64,000 nucleotides of DNA from JBBIMS01 sp964531645 (GTDB taxonomy: Bacteria > Acidobacteriota > Aminicenantia > JBFLYD01 > JBBIMS01): positions 1 through 64,000 of the forward strand of contig CAZHEF010000003.1 in assembly GCA_964531645.1 (NCBI GenBank). The letters run 5' to 3'. Within the stretch, counting starts at the first letter, position 1; each line of letters starts with the position of its first letter. The notes under the pieces were generated by a model. That model ran no database searches. It was not told the DNA's origin and worked only from the letters and a program-made list of their open reading frames with translations. Of the stretch, positions 1-8,486 are shown in pieces. Made by a program: the position numbers and the translations under genes.

Positions 1-676
1 TAGAATGGTTAAAACTATCGTTGTATTTAAAACTATCATTACCAGTATTATACGGCGGGTCAATGTAAATGAGCTTTACTTTTCCGGCAAATCGTTTTTT
101 GAGGGAGTGGAGGGCTAAAAGATTGTTGCCTTTGATAATCAAATTGTCTTTTATATTTCCTTTTTCATCGGTTCTAAATCCTTCAAATTTATGTTCGCCA
201 TTTTTATCAATTCTTTTTGCGTTAGTAAAAACTTTTGGGTCAAGCAGGCGACTGATTTCATCTGGCGCTAAAGTTTCGTTCCAAAAAATCTCATCGCGCT
301 TTTGGTCCTCTTTGGTCATTCCGCCTTCAAGCACGCAATCTTTATACGGCCAGGAAAGTACCACTTCTTTTTTCTCGCTTATAAATTCGTCATCTTCAAT
401 TAAACCTATTTTATTCTTAAAAGCGGTATAAGAATCCGGCAAAAACTGCTTGTTAGAAACAAACTTAATAAACTTATCCTTATCAAAAATTGTCGCCTTG
501 CCTACTTGCGTAAAAAATACCTCTTTCATCTGCTTATCACCCAAAAGAAGTTCAATAAGCTCTTTATCCAGCTTTATCGCCAACTCAATAACCTTATTTT
601 TTAAAATTTCGCCTTCACTCACAAGGCGCTCGTCTTTTTTAAGTAAATTTTTCAAATTGTCTAATATGTTTTCCAT
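1..676 (-). CDS. Type III-like site-specific DNA methyltransferase (Mod), 3' end cut by window edge
   Basis: Translating the minus strand from the ATG at 676 gives about 225 residues with no stop before the window edge. Near the visible end is the catalytic motif DPPYNTGNDSFKYND (coding bases about 20-65), the DPPY motif of beta-class N6-adenine/N4-cytosine methyltransferases. The long N-terminal region ahead of DPPY, with a segment reading KGNNLLALHSLKKRF, is typical of type III Mod subunits. It starts 4 bases after the stop of the XRE regulator and is probably co-transcribed with it. Not visible: the SAM-binding FxGxG motif, the recognition domain and any Res helicase, which would lie left of the window. 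Family assignment is confident; type III versus a solitary or type II enzyme is inference. Confidence 0.85.
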   Translation of the reverse strand, partial: MENILDNLKNLLKKDERLVSEGEILKNKVIELAIKLDKELIELLLGDKQMKEVFFTQVGKATIFDKDKFIKFVSNKQFLPDSYTAFKNKIGLIEDDEFISEKKEVVLSWPYKDCVLEGGMTKEDQKRDEIFWNETLAPDEISRLLDPKVFTNAKRIDKNGEHKFEGFRTDEKGNIKDNLIIKGNNLLALHSLKKRFAGKVKLIYIDPPYNTGNDSFKYNDSFNHS

Positions 677-680
677 AGTC

Positions 681-890
681 TTACCTCATTAAATCATCAA
701 TACTAACGCCCAAAGAGGCAGCGATTTTTTTGACGGTTTCAATTCTTGGGTTTGGCGTAGCCCCTGACTCAATTTTAGTGATTGTGTGCAAAGTAATACC
801 GGCAAGTTTTGATAACTTGTCTTGAGATATGCCTAGTTTTGCTCGGTATTTCTTAATGTTTTTCGCAATAGTTGACATTTCTTTTGACAT
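681..890 (-). CDS. XRE-family helix-turn-helix regulator
   Basis: A 69-residue protein that is almost entirely one Cro/C1-type HTH: residues about 8-66 contain the pattern IKKYRAKLGISQDKLSKLAG followed by a recognition helix and the ending ASLGVSIDDLMR. Single-domain proteins like this often sit in front of restriction-modification genes as C (controller) proteins. Its stop lies 4 bases before the methyltransferase start, which supports that role. There is no clear Shine-Dalgarno sequence; AT-rich TATATT-like sequence lies just before the ATG, so the mRNA may be leaderless. Function as an R-M controller is inferred from context. Confidence 0.85.
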   Translation of the reverse strand: MSKEMSTIAKNIKKYRAKLGISQDKLSKLAGITLHTITKIESGATPNPRIETVKKIAASLGVSIDDLMR

Positions 891-1068
891 TGTAATATAA
901 TTTTACTATAATAACTTTACACATACTATTACCATTTGCTATTATTAGTATATGAAATTTCCCATCAAATGTCAAACAAAATTAGGGAGTTCATTTTTGT
1001 CGCCCACGCATGGGAAGGGCGGGGCATACCTTGTCCAAAATTCTTGCCAAAATCCAAAAAGTGATAAC

Positions 1069-1161
1069 TGGCGGAGAGGGCGGGATTCGAACCCGCGCTC
1101 CGACTCTTCATCGGAGAATCGCTTAGCAGGCGACCCTGTTCAACCACTCCAGCACCTCTCC
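1069..1161 (-). tRNA. tRNA-Ser (anticodon GCU), CCA encoded
   Basis: The reverse complement folds as a class II tRNA. The acceptor stem GGAGAGG pairs with CCUCUCC, followed by a G discriminator and an encoded CCA (1069-1071). The anticodon loop reads CUGCUAAGC (anticodon GCU), and there is a long variable arm (CUCCGA / UCGGAG), as expected for serine. The T arm contains GGUUCGAAUCC. The length of 93 nt including CCA is normal. The 3' end faces the restriction-modification genes, the usual geometry for an integrated island. Confidence 0.97.
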
Positions 1162-1243
1162 TTAATTTTAAAAATACCACAGTGTTGATTTTTCTTCAAC
1201 AATTACAGAGATTCAAAATTTTTAAGGACTTTTGTGGTAAAAT

Positions 1244-1509
1244 ATGCAGAGAAAGAGTATTGAAGATATAAGCGAAACTATATATGTAGAGGCACTGAAA
1301 GAGGTTGCCAAGAAGAGACTGAAGGAAATAAAAAAGAAAATTACGAATTTCGAAAAGAAATACGGAAAGTCATATCAAGAATTTTCAACAAGTTTTTCTG
1401 ATACAATAAAAGAACACGATGATCGGGTTGAGTAGTCCTATATGGCTATATAGCTGAAGAAATGGAGAGCAAAATTGAAAAGCTCAAAATTCTTCTCAAT
1501 AAATGTTAG
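1244..1509 (+). pseudogene. Small antitoxin-like or coiled-coil gene, truncated by a stop and frameshift
   Basis: An ORF of 63 residues from the ATG at 1244 is rich in Lys/Glu and predicted helical, ending in KEHDDRVE before a TAG at 1433-1435. After the stop, another frame resumes in-register coding (AEEMESKIEKLKILLNKC) to a TAG at 1507-1509. Removing 8 bases from a local duplication (tatatggctatata, near 1440-1452) and reading the TAG as TGG would rejoin the two parts into a protein of about 83 residues. The layout (helical, FEKKYG..YQEF, then DD.VEW) resembles small VapB-like antitoxin proteins, but this is a weak resemblance and no toxin gene is adjacent. Confidence 0.45.
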
Positions 1510-1599
1510 AAGAGAGTTTTTGACATTAGAATTTGCATTTCTACTTTTTAGTATTAAAATTTATCAATGAAAAATAAGAGCAAAAAATGGAGGTAAAAA

Positions 1600-2622
1600 A
1601 TGAAAGGTTTTATTCATTTGTCAGGGGGTTTTATTTTAAGGCATTATAAACCATTTATTTTATTTGCACTGTTCTTTTCTTTAATCTTTTACTCTTCTGT
1701 TCTTGACTGTCACGAAATAGGAAATTCAGGGAAAAAAGTTCTAATTCTATTCTGCGGTGGGACAATTGTCATGGAAGAAAAGGAGGATGGTTCCCTTAAT
1801 GTTCCAGATGATAAAAATAAAGCAATAGAAATTTTGAAGAGCATTGAACCGAAACTTTCCTCAATAGCGGATTATGGAATTGAATACATTGCCAATATAG
1901 ACAGCACAAACATAACTCCTGAAGAGTGGGACAAAATCCTTTATGCAATCAAGAAAAATTATAAGAATTACGATGGATTTGTAATAACCCATGGGACAGA
2001 TACAATGGCTTACACAGCATCAGCATTAAGTATTGCGATAAAGGGTCTTGGGAAACCAGTTGTTCTTACAGGGGCACAGATACCAGGTTCAAAGATGGAG
2101 AGTGATGCGAGGAGGAATCTTGTAAATACCTTTCAATCGGTGAATGGGGAAGATGCTGGGGAGATAAAGATTGGGATAAAGGTAAAAGATTGGGTGAAAA
2201 AGAGAATCAGAGAGGAGCATGATATAGAGATAGAGCCAGGGTTTGAGCCTGACATATTTGTTTACACCTTGAGTCCTGGTTGTGACCCATCAGACCTTGA
2301 ATTTCTTCTTCAGAATCAGAAGATAAAGGGGATAATAATAAGGGGGTATGAGACAGGGAATATTCCTTATAGATTTGAAGGGTTTTTCAAGAAGGCGAAG
2401 GAGAGAGGATTACCAGTGATTGTAACATCTCAATGTCTTCACGGAAGGACGATGATGAGCATTTATGATGTAGGAAGGAAGATTCTTGAGCTTGGAGGGA
2501 TAGAGGGACATGACCAGAGTCTTGAGACATTATGCGTAAAACTCATGTGGGCACTAAAGCATTATCCTAATAAGATAAAAGAGATTATTAATAAAAATTT
2601 TAACGGTGAAATAGGGATTTGA
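1600..2622 (+). CDS. L-asparaginase family protein with N-terminal membrane anchor, shortened core
   Basis: Asparaginases hydrolyse L-asparagine to aspartate and ammonia. The two nucleophile-bearing signatures are present: CGGTI at residues 52-56 and HGTDTMAYTA at 131-140. A GGAGG Shine-Dalgarno sequence 5 bases upstream supports the ATG at 1600. Residues 18-35 form a hydrophobic segment preceded by basic residues, so the enzyme is probably exported or membrane-anchored. After SDARRNLVN (168-176) the protein passes almost directly to a segment leading to YTLSPG. The usual stretch of about 30 residues that carries the RG.R..K element (active-site lysine, K162 in E. coli AnsB) is not recognisable. 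The core is about 295 residues against the usual 325-335, so activity is uncertain. It appears to be a single-gene unit. Confidence 0.85.
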   Translation: MKGFIHLSGGFILRHYKPFILFALFFSLIFYSSVLDCHEIGNSGKKVLILFCGGTIVMEEKEDGSLNVPDDKNKAIEILKSIEPKLSSIADYGIEYIANIDSTNITPEEWDKILYAIKKNYKNYDGFVITHGTDTMAYTASALSIAIKGLGKPVVLTGAQIPGSKMESDARRNLVNTFQSVNGEDAGEIKIGIKVKDWVKKRIREEHDIEIEPGFEPDIFVYTLSPGCDPSDLEFLLQNQKIKGIIIRGYETGNIPYRFEGFFKKAKERGLPVIVTSQCLHGRTMMSIYDVGRKILELGGIEGHDQSLETLCVKLMWALKHYPNKIKEIINKNFNGEIGI

Positions 2623-2657
2623 AAGGAGAGATTTTTTCCCCTTAAGCTGACTAATCG

Positions 2658-2713
2658 GAGGTGAGAAAAACCCCTCACCCTAATCCTCTCGATCTTTAAG
2701 AGGGTAAGTGAGG
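2658..2713. repeat. Overlapping inverted repeats after the asparaginase gene (possible terminator)
   Basis: GGTGAG (2660-2665) can pair with CTCACC (2674-2679). Alternatively, CCTCAC (2673-2678) plus CCTCT pair with AGAGG plus GTGAGG (ending at 2713). The core CCCTCACCCTAATCCTCTC resembles a widespread kind of degenerate intergenic repeat. No long T-run follows, so it is a weak candidate for an intrinsic terminator. Confidence 0.4.
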
Positions 2714-2751
2714 TAAAGCTTAAAAAGCCTTTTTAATTTAAATTAAAAAAG

Positions 2752-2781
2752 TTGTTATACACATTCCCTTCAGGTTAAAAT
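2752..2781 (+). promoter_or_regulatory. Putative sigma-70 promoter, leaderless start of the DUF5683-like gene
   Basis: A -35-like TTGTTA (2752-2757) and a -10 TAAAAT (2776-2781) are separated by 18 bases. The ATG at 2788 lies 6 bases after the -10 box, where transcription would begin, and no Shine-Dalgarno sequence is present. Confidence 0.5.
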
Positions 2782-2787
2782 CTTTTT

Positions 2788-3234
2788 ATGAGAAGGAATT
2801 GGATTGTATTGACTATTTTGGTAATATTATTTTTTCAGATAGCTCCTCTTAAAGCCGATGAAGACAAAAAAATTAGCTCCCTTGAAAAATCCCTTGTATT
2901 TCCTGGATGGGGACAGATATCTGAAAAGAGATATTTAGAAGGGATAGTTTTTGCAACATCTGAGATTATTTGTTTGGCGGGAGTTTTTAAAAATCTAAGG
3001 GAAGGAAATAAATATTACAAACTTTATAAAAGTTCGGATAACACTCAGGATGCGATAAAATTCAGAGAGCTAACCATAAAATTTGACAAAAGAAGGAACA
3101 GGTTCATTGCTGGAGCAATCACTGTATGGGTTTTAAATCTCCTTGATATGTCCTTGATTCCAAAGAAAAAGAATAGTTTAATTTTAAAATTTGGAGGAGA
3201 TTTCTTTGAATTTGGATTTAAGAAAGAATTTTAG
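2788..3234 (+). CDS. DUF5683-like envelope protein with signal peptide
   Basis: A 148-residue protein with a signal peptide (residues 1-23, ending near PLKADE), then the motif SLVFPGWGQISEKRYLEG. This S.(L/V).PGWGQ pattern is the hallmark of the DUF5683/small envelope protein group, whose function is unknown. A second hydrophobic stretch lies at about residues 110-125 (FIAGAITVWVLNLLDM). It heads a plus-strand run with the propeller lipoprotein and the LptD-like protein and overlaps the former by about 29 bases. A role at the cell envelope is inferred from neighbours and the signal peptide. Confidence 0.7.
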   Translation: MRRNWIVLTILVILFFQIAPLKADEDKKISSLEKSLVFPGWGQISEKRYLEGIVFATSEIICLAGVFKNLREGNKYYKLYKSSDNTQDAIKFRELTIKFDKRRNRFIAGAITVWVLNLLDMSLIPKKKNSLILKFGGDFFEFGFKKEF

Positions 3235-3979
3235 ATTTTTTAAAGAATTAAAAAAGGCTTTTCCCTTTTCAATGATGCGTTTTCTTTCTTACCTTCCTCT
3301 ATTAATTTTTCTTTTATCTGGATGCAGTGAAAGGGTCTTTGACAACCCCTTTGACCCCTTTGTATCAAAGGGAGAATTTTTTATTGTAAACTACATAAAT
3401 CTTCCTTCCCTTGACATGGGCGATATAACATGGGATGGTTCAACCCTTCTCTGTATTAGCAGAGGTGGAACAATATACAGTATAAACAAGGTTAATGGCT
3501 CAGTAATCAGGACGATTCAATCACCCCTACCGTTACCTTCTGGTCTTGTTTATGATGGAACCGGGTTGTGGATTTCAAGTCCAGCACAAGCAGAGATTTT
3601 AAAAATAAATATTGTCAGTGGAGAGCTTATTAAAAGGACAGGTGTTCAAAGACTTCAAGTATCATCCCTTGCATGGGATGGAGAGAATCTCTTAGGATAT
3701 GACCAGATTACAAAGAGAATATATAAGATAAATGAGGAAACGGGAGAGATTATTTCTTCAATAAAAATTCCTGGGTTTGATACGGGTGGAATAGCTTTTG
3801 TAAATGGAGAGATATGGGTTTCAGATCCCCTTTCTGCGCTAATATACAAATTAAATTCGGAGGGGAAAGTTTTATCAACTTATTCATCCCCTGGACAGAG
3901 CCCAAGAGGGCTTACTTACGATGGAGCCTATCTCTGGAATTCTGATGCATCAGCGAAAGCTTTTCAGTTGAGGTTTTGA
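3206..3979 (+). CDS. Lipoprotein with beta-propeller repeats
   Basis: The protein carries a lipobox (LIFLLSGCS), so it should be lipid-modified and envelope-located. After the cysteine there are at least four blade-like repeats of about 45 residues with the pattern (I/L).WDG..LL, YDGTGLWIS, WDGENL and YDGAYLWN, as in NHL/SMP-30/glutamine-cyclotransferase-type propellers. No catalytic residues could be assigned. The start is uncertain: TTG 3206 has a GGAGGAG sequence 6 bases upstream but gives a long n-region, while ATG 3272 or 3275 gives a classic short signal peptide without a good ribosome-binding site. It is sandwiched between the DUF5683-like and LptD-like genes and probably co-transcribed with both. 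Confidence 0.75.
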   Translation: MNLDLRKNFRFFKELKKAFPFSMMRFLSYLPLLIFLLSGCSERVFDNPFDPFVSKGEFFIVNYINLPSLDMGDITWDGSTLLCISRGGTIYSINKVNGSVIRTIQSPLPLPSGLVYDGTGLWISSPAQAEILKINIVSGELIKRTGVQRLQVSSLAWDGENLLGYDQITKRIYKINEETGEIISSIKIPGFDTGGIAFVNGEIWVSDPLSALIYKLNSEGKVLSTYSSPGQSPRGLTYDGAYLWNSDASAKAFQLRF

Positions 3980-3992
3980 TAGAGGGAAGATT

Positions 3993-5825
3993 TTGAGAAA
4001 GTTTCTTTTTCTTCTCCTGATTTTCTCTCTTCTCAGTCAAGCATATTCAAAACTAAAAATAATCGGGACCGGAAAAGGGAATTTTCTTTCTTACAGTTAC
4101 GATAAAAATATCTTTTATGGAGAAAAGGTTGAGATGAAACTATGGGAGTGGAGCTTTAAAGGGGAAAGGGTCATGATTGATTTTGACACAAATGTTATAG
4201 ATATAATGGGAGAAGCTCAGGTGGAGAAGGGAGGCAAGAAAATATCAGGAGATGAGTTAAAATTTTCATTTATTTTAAAGAAATTTATTCTATGTAGTTA
4301 TGGAGAAAAAATAGAATGCAAATACTTTGATGAGAATTTGAATGAGGAAGAGAAATCGAACATTTTTTTGGAGATTAGAGAGATTGATGCAGAAATTGTT
4401 TCAAGCTCTTTTTTATATTATACATTTACAAGAATGGAAATATTGGAGAATCTCAGGGTTATTGGTTATGATGTCATAAGCCATCTTGAGGGGATTCGTT
4501 CAATTCCTCTCGGAAAGTTTGTTGTCAAAAAAGGAACTATTAACATTGGCTCAGGGGTCAGGGTAGGGAAAGTATGGTATTCCAATTCTCAGGGAGTTGT
4601 AATGGATGCCGCTGCAGTAATTAAAAGAAAGGGAGAAGACTTGAGCAATACATATGTTTCTTATGAGGAGAAATCTTTCCTTAAAGATTCTCAGGAGAAA
4701 AGAATAATAAGATTGAGAAACAATAACAGACTCCTCCTTGGAAAGAATTGGGAAAGCTCCCTTTCAGCAAATTTTGACTCCGTCTCTTCCTGGAACACAA
4801 ATCTTTCCTTCTCAAAAATTACCCCATCCTTCAGCACAAATTTTTCCCTTTATCACTTTAATTCCTTCGTGAATATTCCTTCTGAAACATGGCTTAAGAT
4901 GGACTCAACTGTCAACAGCTCGAAAATAGCAAATATAAGCTTTTCCCTTGGTTATGAAAGGAAGGGACAGTTTCTATCCTCCCTTTCCATTTCAAGGGGA
5001 ATTTTTAAAAATATTTTCCTTTCATCATCCTCCTCCTATAACTTCATTAAAAAAAGAGGTGAATTTGACGGAAGTAATATCTTTTCTGGCTCTCTTTCAG
5101 TGAGATTTTCACCAAGATTTTTTTCTATTTCCAGCAGTTATTCCCTCAACAATGATTTGATAAGAGGAAACAGGCTGACAACACCATCTCTTAATTTCGA
5201 AATTTCTCCCTTTTATTTTTATTCAAGATTAATCCAGTTGAACCTTTCCAATTCTCTTTTCTATAATATCTGGAATGAGCCTGGGGCAAGAAGAACAGAT
5301 TTTACAGACAATTTTGTTTTGAATCTTTCAACTTCATTAAATACAATTCCTATTTTGAAGAATTTTTCCTTTAATTACAGACTCGAGCATTTGTGGAGAG
5401 GTAAGGGTGAGGAGTTCCTCACTTCAGGGGCATCCTTTAATCTGAGGAGGTCATTTTTTAAAGAGGTTTTAAATCTCTCTTTCCTTTACAATTTCAATAC
5501 CAGGAGAAGGACAAAGGGGTGGTTTATTGAAGGAAACAGTTTCGAGAATCTTTCTCTGTATCTTAATATAAAGCCATACGAGTCTCTTAATATGAATTTT
5601 TCTATGAATGGCGAGCCAGAGAGGGGACTTGTAAACTCCTTCGGAACATTCAATTATTCCCTTGGTAGAAGCTGGATTGCTGAGCTTGATTTCAATTACG
5701 ATTTTTTAATTAAGAAAATTGCAAATCTTGAGGCATATTTAATCAGGGATACAGAAAAATTCAGTATAAGAATAGGATGGAGAATGTTGGGTAAACAAAT
5801 CTTTGTTGATTTCCTTCCTAAATAA
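3993..5825 (+). CDS. LptD-like outer-membrane assembly protein (OstA-like domain plus beta-barrel)
   Basis: A 610-residue protein with a signal peptide (1-19), then an OstA/LptA-like beta-jellyroll (about 20-110; pattern YDKNIFYGEKVEMK, F.GERVMIDF, IMGEAQVEKGGKKISGDELKF). A long C-terminal region of alternating hydrophobic strands rich in Ser/Phe/Tyr/Asn ends in WRMLGKQIFVDFLPK. This architecture matches LptD, which inserts LPS into the outer membrane, although LptD proteins are usually 700-800 residues and the similarity is structural rather than strong in sequence. It starts with TTG (3993) after GAGGGAAGA. A related organic-solvent-tolerance-like barrel is the main alternative. Confidence 0.65.
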   Translation: MRKFLFLLLIFSLLSQAYSKLKIIGTGKGNFLSYSYDKNIFYGEKVEMKLWEWSFKGERVMIDFDTNVIDIMGEAQVEKGGKKISGDELKFSFILKKFILCSYGEKIECKYFDENLNEEEKSNIFLEIREIDAEIVSSSFLYYTFTRMEILENLRVIGYDVISHLEGIRSIPLGKFVVKKGTINIGSGVRVGKVWYSNSQGVVMDAAAVIKRKGEDLSNTYVSYEEKSFLKDSQEKRIIRLRNNNRLLLGKNWESSLSANFDSVSSWNTNLSFSKITPSFSTNFSLYHFNSFVNIPSETWLKMDSTVNSSKIANISFSLGYERKGQFLSSLSISRGIFKNIFLSSSSSYNFIKKRGEFDGSNIFSGSLSVRFSPRFFSISSSYSLNNDLIRGNRLTTPSLNFEISPFYFYSRLIQLNLSNSLFYNIWNEPGARRTDFTDNFVLNLSTSLNTIPILKNFSFNYRLEHLWRGKGEEFLTSGASFNLRRSFFKEVLNLSFLYNFNTRRRTKGWFIEGNSFENLSLYLNIKPYESLNMNFSMNGEPERGLVNSFGTFNYSLGRSWIAELDFNYDFLIKKIANLEAYLIRDTEKFSIRIGWRMLGKQIFVDFLPK

Positions 5826-5962
5826 TTTGTAGCATGCAATAAGTTTTTCTTAGGTCGAATTGCATCACTAATTTTCTATACGAAATCGATTCGTTGCATC
5901 TTGAGAAATTCTATTCGAAATTTTTTCTGCCTCTTGATAAATTATTTATCAAGGAGGCTTAT

Positions 5963-6242
5963 GCATGGCTCTGGATATGAGAACTAAAAAATATAACAAA
6001 AGAAATAGCAAAAAGTATCGTGGAAATAAATCTATGGGCAAAGACATTGAAGAGATGGAGACCATACATTCTGAATCATTTTTTAAGCAGGACAACTAAT
6101 GGATACACGGAAGACGAAGATAAAGCTTTTAAAGAGGATAAGCTATGGATTCAGGAATGTTGATGTATATGTCAAAAAGATGCTTCTCCGCTTCCTACCA
6201 CCATTTTTCCTATATTACCTGCACACTTTTTGACAAAGAGCC
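5963..6242 (+). mobile_element. ISL3-family insertion sequence remnant (transposase C-terminus plus right end)
   Basis: The gap 5826-6305 holds no intact gene but a decayed transposase tail. In one frame it reads LWAKTLKRWRPYILNHF then RTTNGYTE; after a frameshift it reads TKIKLLKRISYGFRNVDVYV and KKMLL, stopping at 6231-6233. The NGYTEG.NTKIK..KRISYGFRN pattern is the characteristic C-terminus of ISL3 transposases. Right after it, TTGACAAAGAGCC (6230-6242) is the reverse complement of GGCTCTTTGTCAA, the usual ISL3 end. The N-terminal part and left end are gone. A near-perfect inverted repeat (CCTCTTGATAAA / TTTATCAAGGAGG) lies at about 5931-5957. Confidence 0.8.
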
Positions 6243-6305
6243 TTTACATACTTGAAAAAATATAAAAAGAACAATATATTATAAATGGCTAAATTGGAGG
6301 AGAAG

Positions 6306-8475
6306 ATGAGAGGGAGTTTAAAATTATTTTTATTGCTTAGTATTTTTATCCTCCTATCAAGTGGGGGGGGTCATCTTTAAGGGTTCTTCAAGTTCACCTA
6401 CATACAGGCAGTTGGCAGAGCACTGGTCACCATTTATCTATCAGGCAACAACAGGAAGATATGATTACATTACAAGATTTGATTTTGATGGAAACTGGCT
6501 CGGTCATGACAACTGGGAAAATTATGAGTGCTATCCTTTACCTGCTTATGTTTATTATTCAGTTGTCGAGTCAACGAATTACTATTTTTTGACTTATCTT
6601 TTCTTCCATCCTCGAGATGAGGGGAATCCCATATGTAATTGCAGTCATCATGAGAATGATTCAGAAGGGTGTAGAGTAATAGTCAGAAAAGATGGCTCAT
6701 ACTGGTGAAGCTTTTACCAGTTAGGAACAATTGCTCATCACTCTATATATCCTTATACTCAGGTAGAATTTGTAAACGGAAGTCATCCTGCCGTGTATGT
6801 AAAACAAAGAAAGCATGCAGTTTATGGAAAAAATGAGGCAGAAGAGAGACAAGATTGTTATTGGAATCCTTATAATCTTACCTGCGTTATTTTCCCAAGC
6901 GATGAAGATGGCACCGGTATCGGATACTGGTATGCAGGAAGAGGAGCGGAGATTCCTGAGAGCGTAAATGATAGAGATGTAAGTTATGAACTAATCAGTC
7001 TGGATGAGTTATGGATAAGAAGATTTGGAGACCCTTTCAGGATTTGCAAACTCTATACAACAGGCGGAGAGAATCCAACATACGCTCAATTTGGAGCAAG
7101 GTTTTCAGGGGATAATTATCGGGACTGTTATTGTGGACCCTATGTAATCATTGTTGGTCAATGTGCCGCTACCCCTCCGTGGGAGTACGGTGTTGAGGAT
7201 ATAAATATGAATCTTTTTGGAAAATGGTTTACAGACCCTCTTAGACATTATGATGAAGGAGGTATATCATTCTGGGACAGAGGAGAAAGATATATTTACA
7301 ATCCTTATCTTTACTCCTCATCTGGATGCCCTCCAGATTGCGGTTATTTTCCAAGTCCTCTAAATATCTATTTTGACAAGTATGCCAACTCTTATAAAAT
7401 TCAAAGGGGTGAATCTGTAACTTATTACTACTATTTTGAAAATAGAGGTGTTGTTTCTATAAGAAATGTTCAAGTCTACGATGACAATTTTGGAACTGTT
7501 TGTTCAATTTCTTACTTAGGACCTGGTCAATCCCACACATGCCAGAGAACAGAGATCCTTTATGAGACAACAACCAATGAAGCAAAATTGATATACACTT
7601 ACTGGTATTGTCATGACCATGTAAATGTTCAGCATGATGCTGTAACAGTAGAAGTGGAACAACCCCCTGAGCAGGACTCTGATGGAGATGGAATACCCGA
7701 TAGCAGAGATAATTGCATCTATACTTACAATCCTGACCAAGCTGACTCTGATGGGGATGGAGTTGGAGATGCCTGCGATAACTGCCCGTGGGTTTCAAAC
7801 CCTTCCCAGGATGATATGGATGGAGATGGGGTAGGAGATTGGTGCGACAATTGTCCTGGAGTATACAATCCAGGTCAAGAGGATTCTGATTGGGACGGAA
7901 TTGGGGATGAATGCGATTATAAAGAGGACCCTATTCTTCCTGAGGCAATTGTATATACATGGGATAGAGCATACTCTTTTAAGGATGATCCACGCTCTCT
8001 TAGACAATGGCTTTCAGCAAATATACCGAATCTTTATATTGACAAGGATGGATTCCTTGTTCTGGATGTATATCCATCTGACTCATCCTTTGTAATTCAG
8101 AGTCCAAAATTAGAATTTTTATCTGAGAGTTTTGATGGGATAAGGATTCTTTACTCCAATCAGGTTGAGACAAAGAAAGGGGTTGTAGTTGGAAGGATTG
8201 GATGGATTGATGAGAGGATGGTTGACAAAGAGAAAAAGAGATTGAATCTTAACAAAATGCCCAAAGATGGGACCATAAGAGATTTCCATCTTCCATCAAC
8301 ACCTAAGTCTAAGTTTAAGTGGATTACAATCCATCTTGGAAAACATAAGAATTGGAAGAAGGATGTTAAAATATGTGAGCTAAACTTTTCTCCTGTAATT
8401 GATTCAAAGGAATCTTTCGGAAAGTTTTTAATCTGGAGAATTGAACTTGTAAAGAGCAAGAAAGATAAATTATGA
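6306..8475 (+). pseudogene. Vps62-like / thrombospondin type-3 repeat surface protein, interrupted by a G8-tract frameshift and a TGA
   Basis: The ATG at 6306 (GGAGGAGAAG upstream) encodes a signal peptide that runs into a run of eight G (6363-6370) and then a stop at 6378. Shifting frame at the G-run opens one long frame interrupted only by TGA at 6706-6708 (after DGSYW) and continuing to 8475. Reassembled, the protein has a Vps62-like domain (AEHWSPFIYQ, FDFDGNW, VYYSVVES, FFHPRDEG, HENDSEG, then KHAVYG), a CARDB-like segment and three to four calcium-binding TSP3 repeats (DSDGDGIPDSRDNC type, 7675-7920). A C-terminal beta-sandwich-like module includes GTIRDFHLP and HLGKHKNWK. It is probably secreted or surface-located, and its last module is duplicated downstream. 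The G-tract may be a phase-variation site or a sequencing problem; the TGA looks like real damage. Confidence 0.75.
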
Positions 8476-8486
8476 GGAGAAATAAC

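Noticed and set aside
965..1188. ORFs of 71 and 78 codons over the tRNA-Ser gene
   Set aside because: They are reading frames through a clear tRNA structure and have no coding features.
6706..6708. TGA read as selenocysteine or as glycine under an alternative genetic code
   Set aside because: Other genes in the window end in TGA normally (for example 2620-2622 and 8473-8475), no selenocysteine machinery is in view, and the position is not a conserved Sec site in this domain as far as I can tell.
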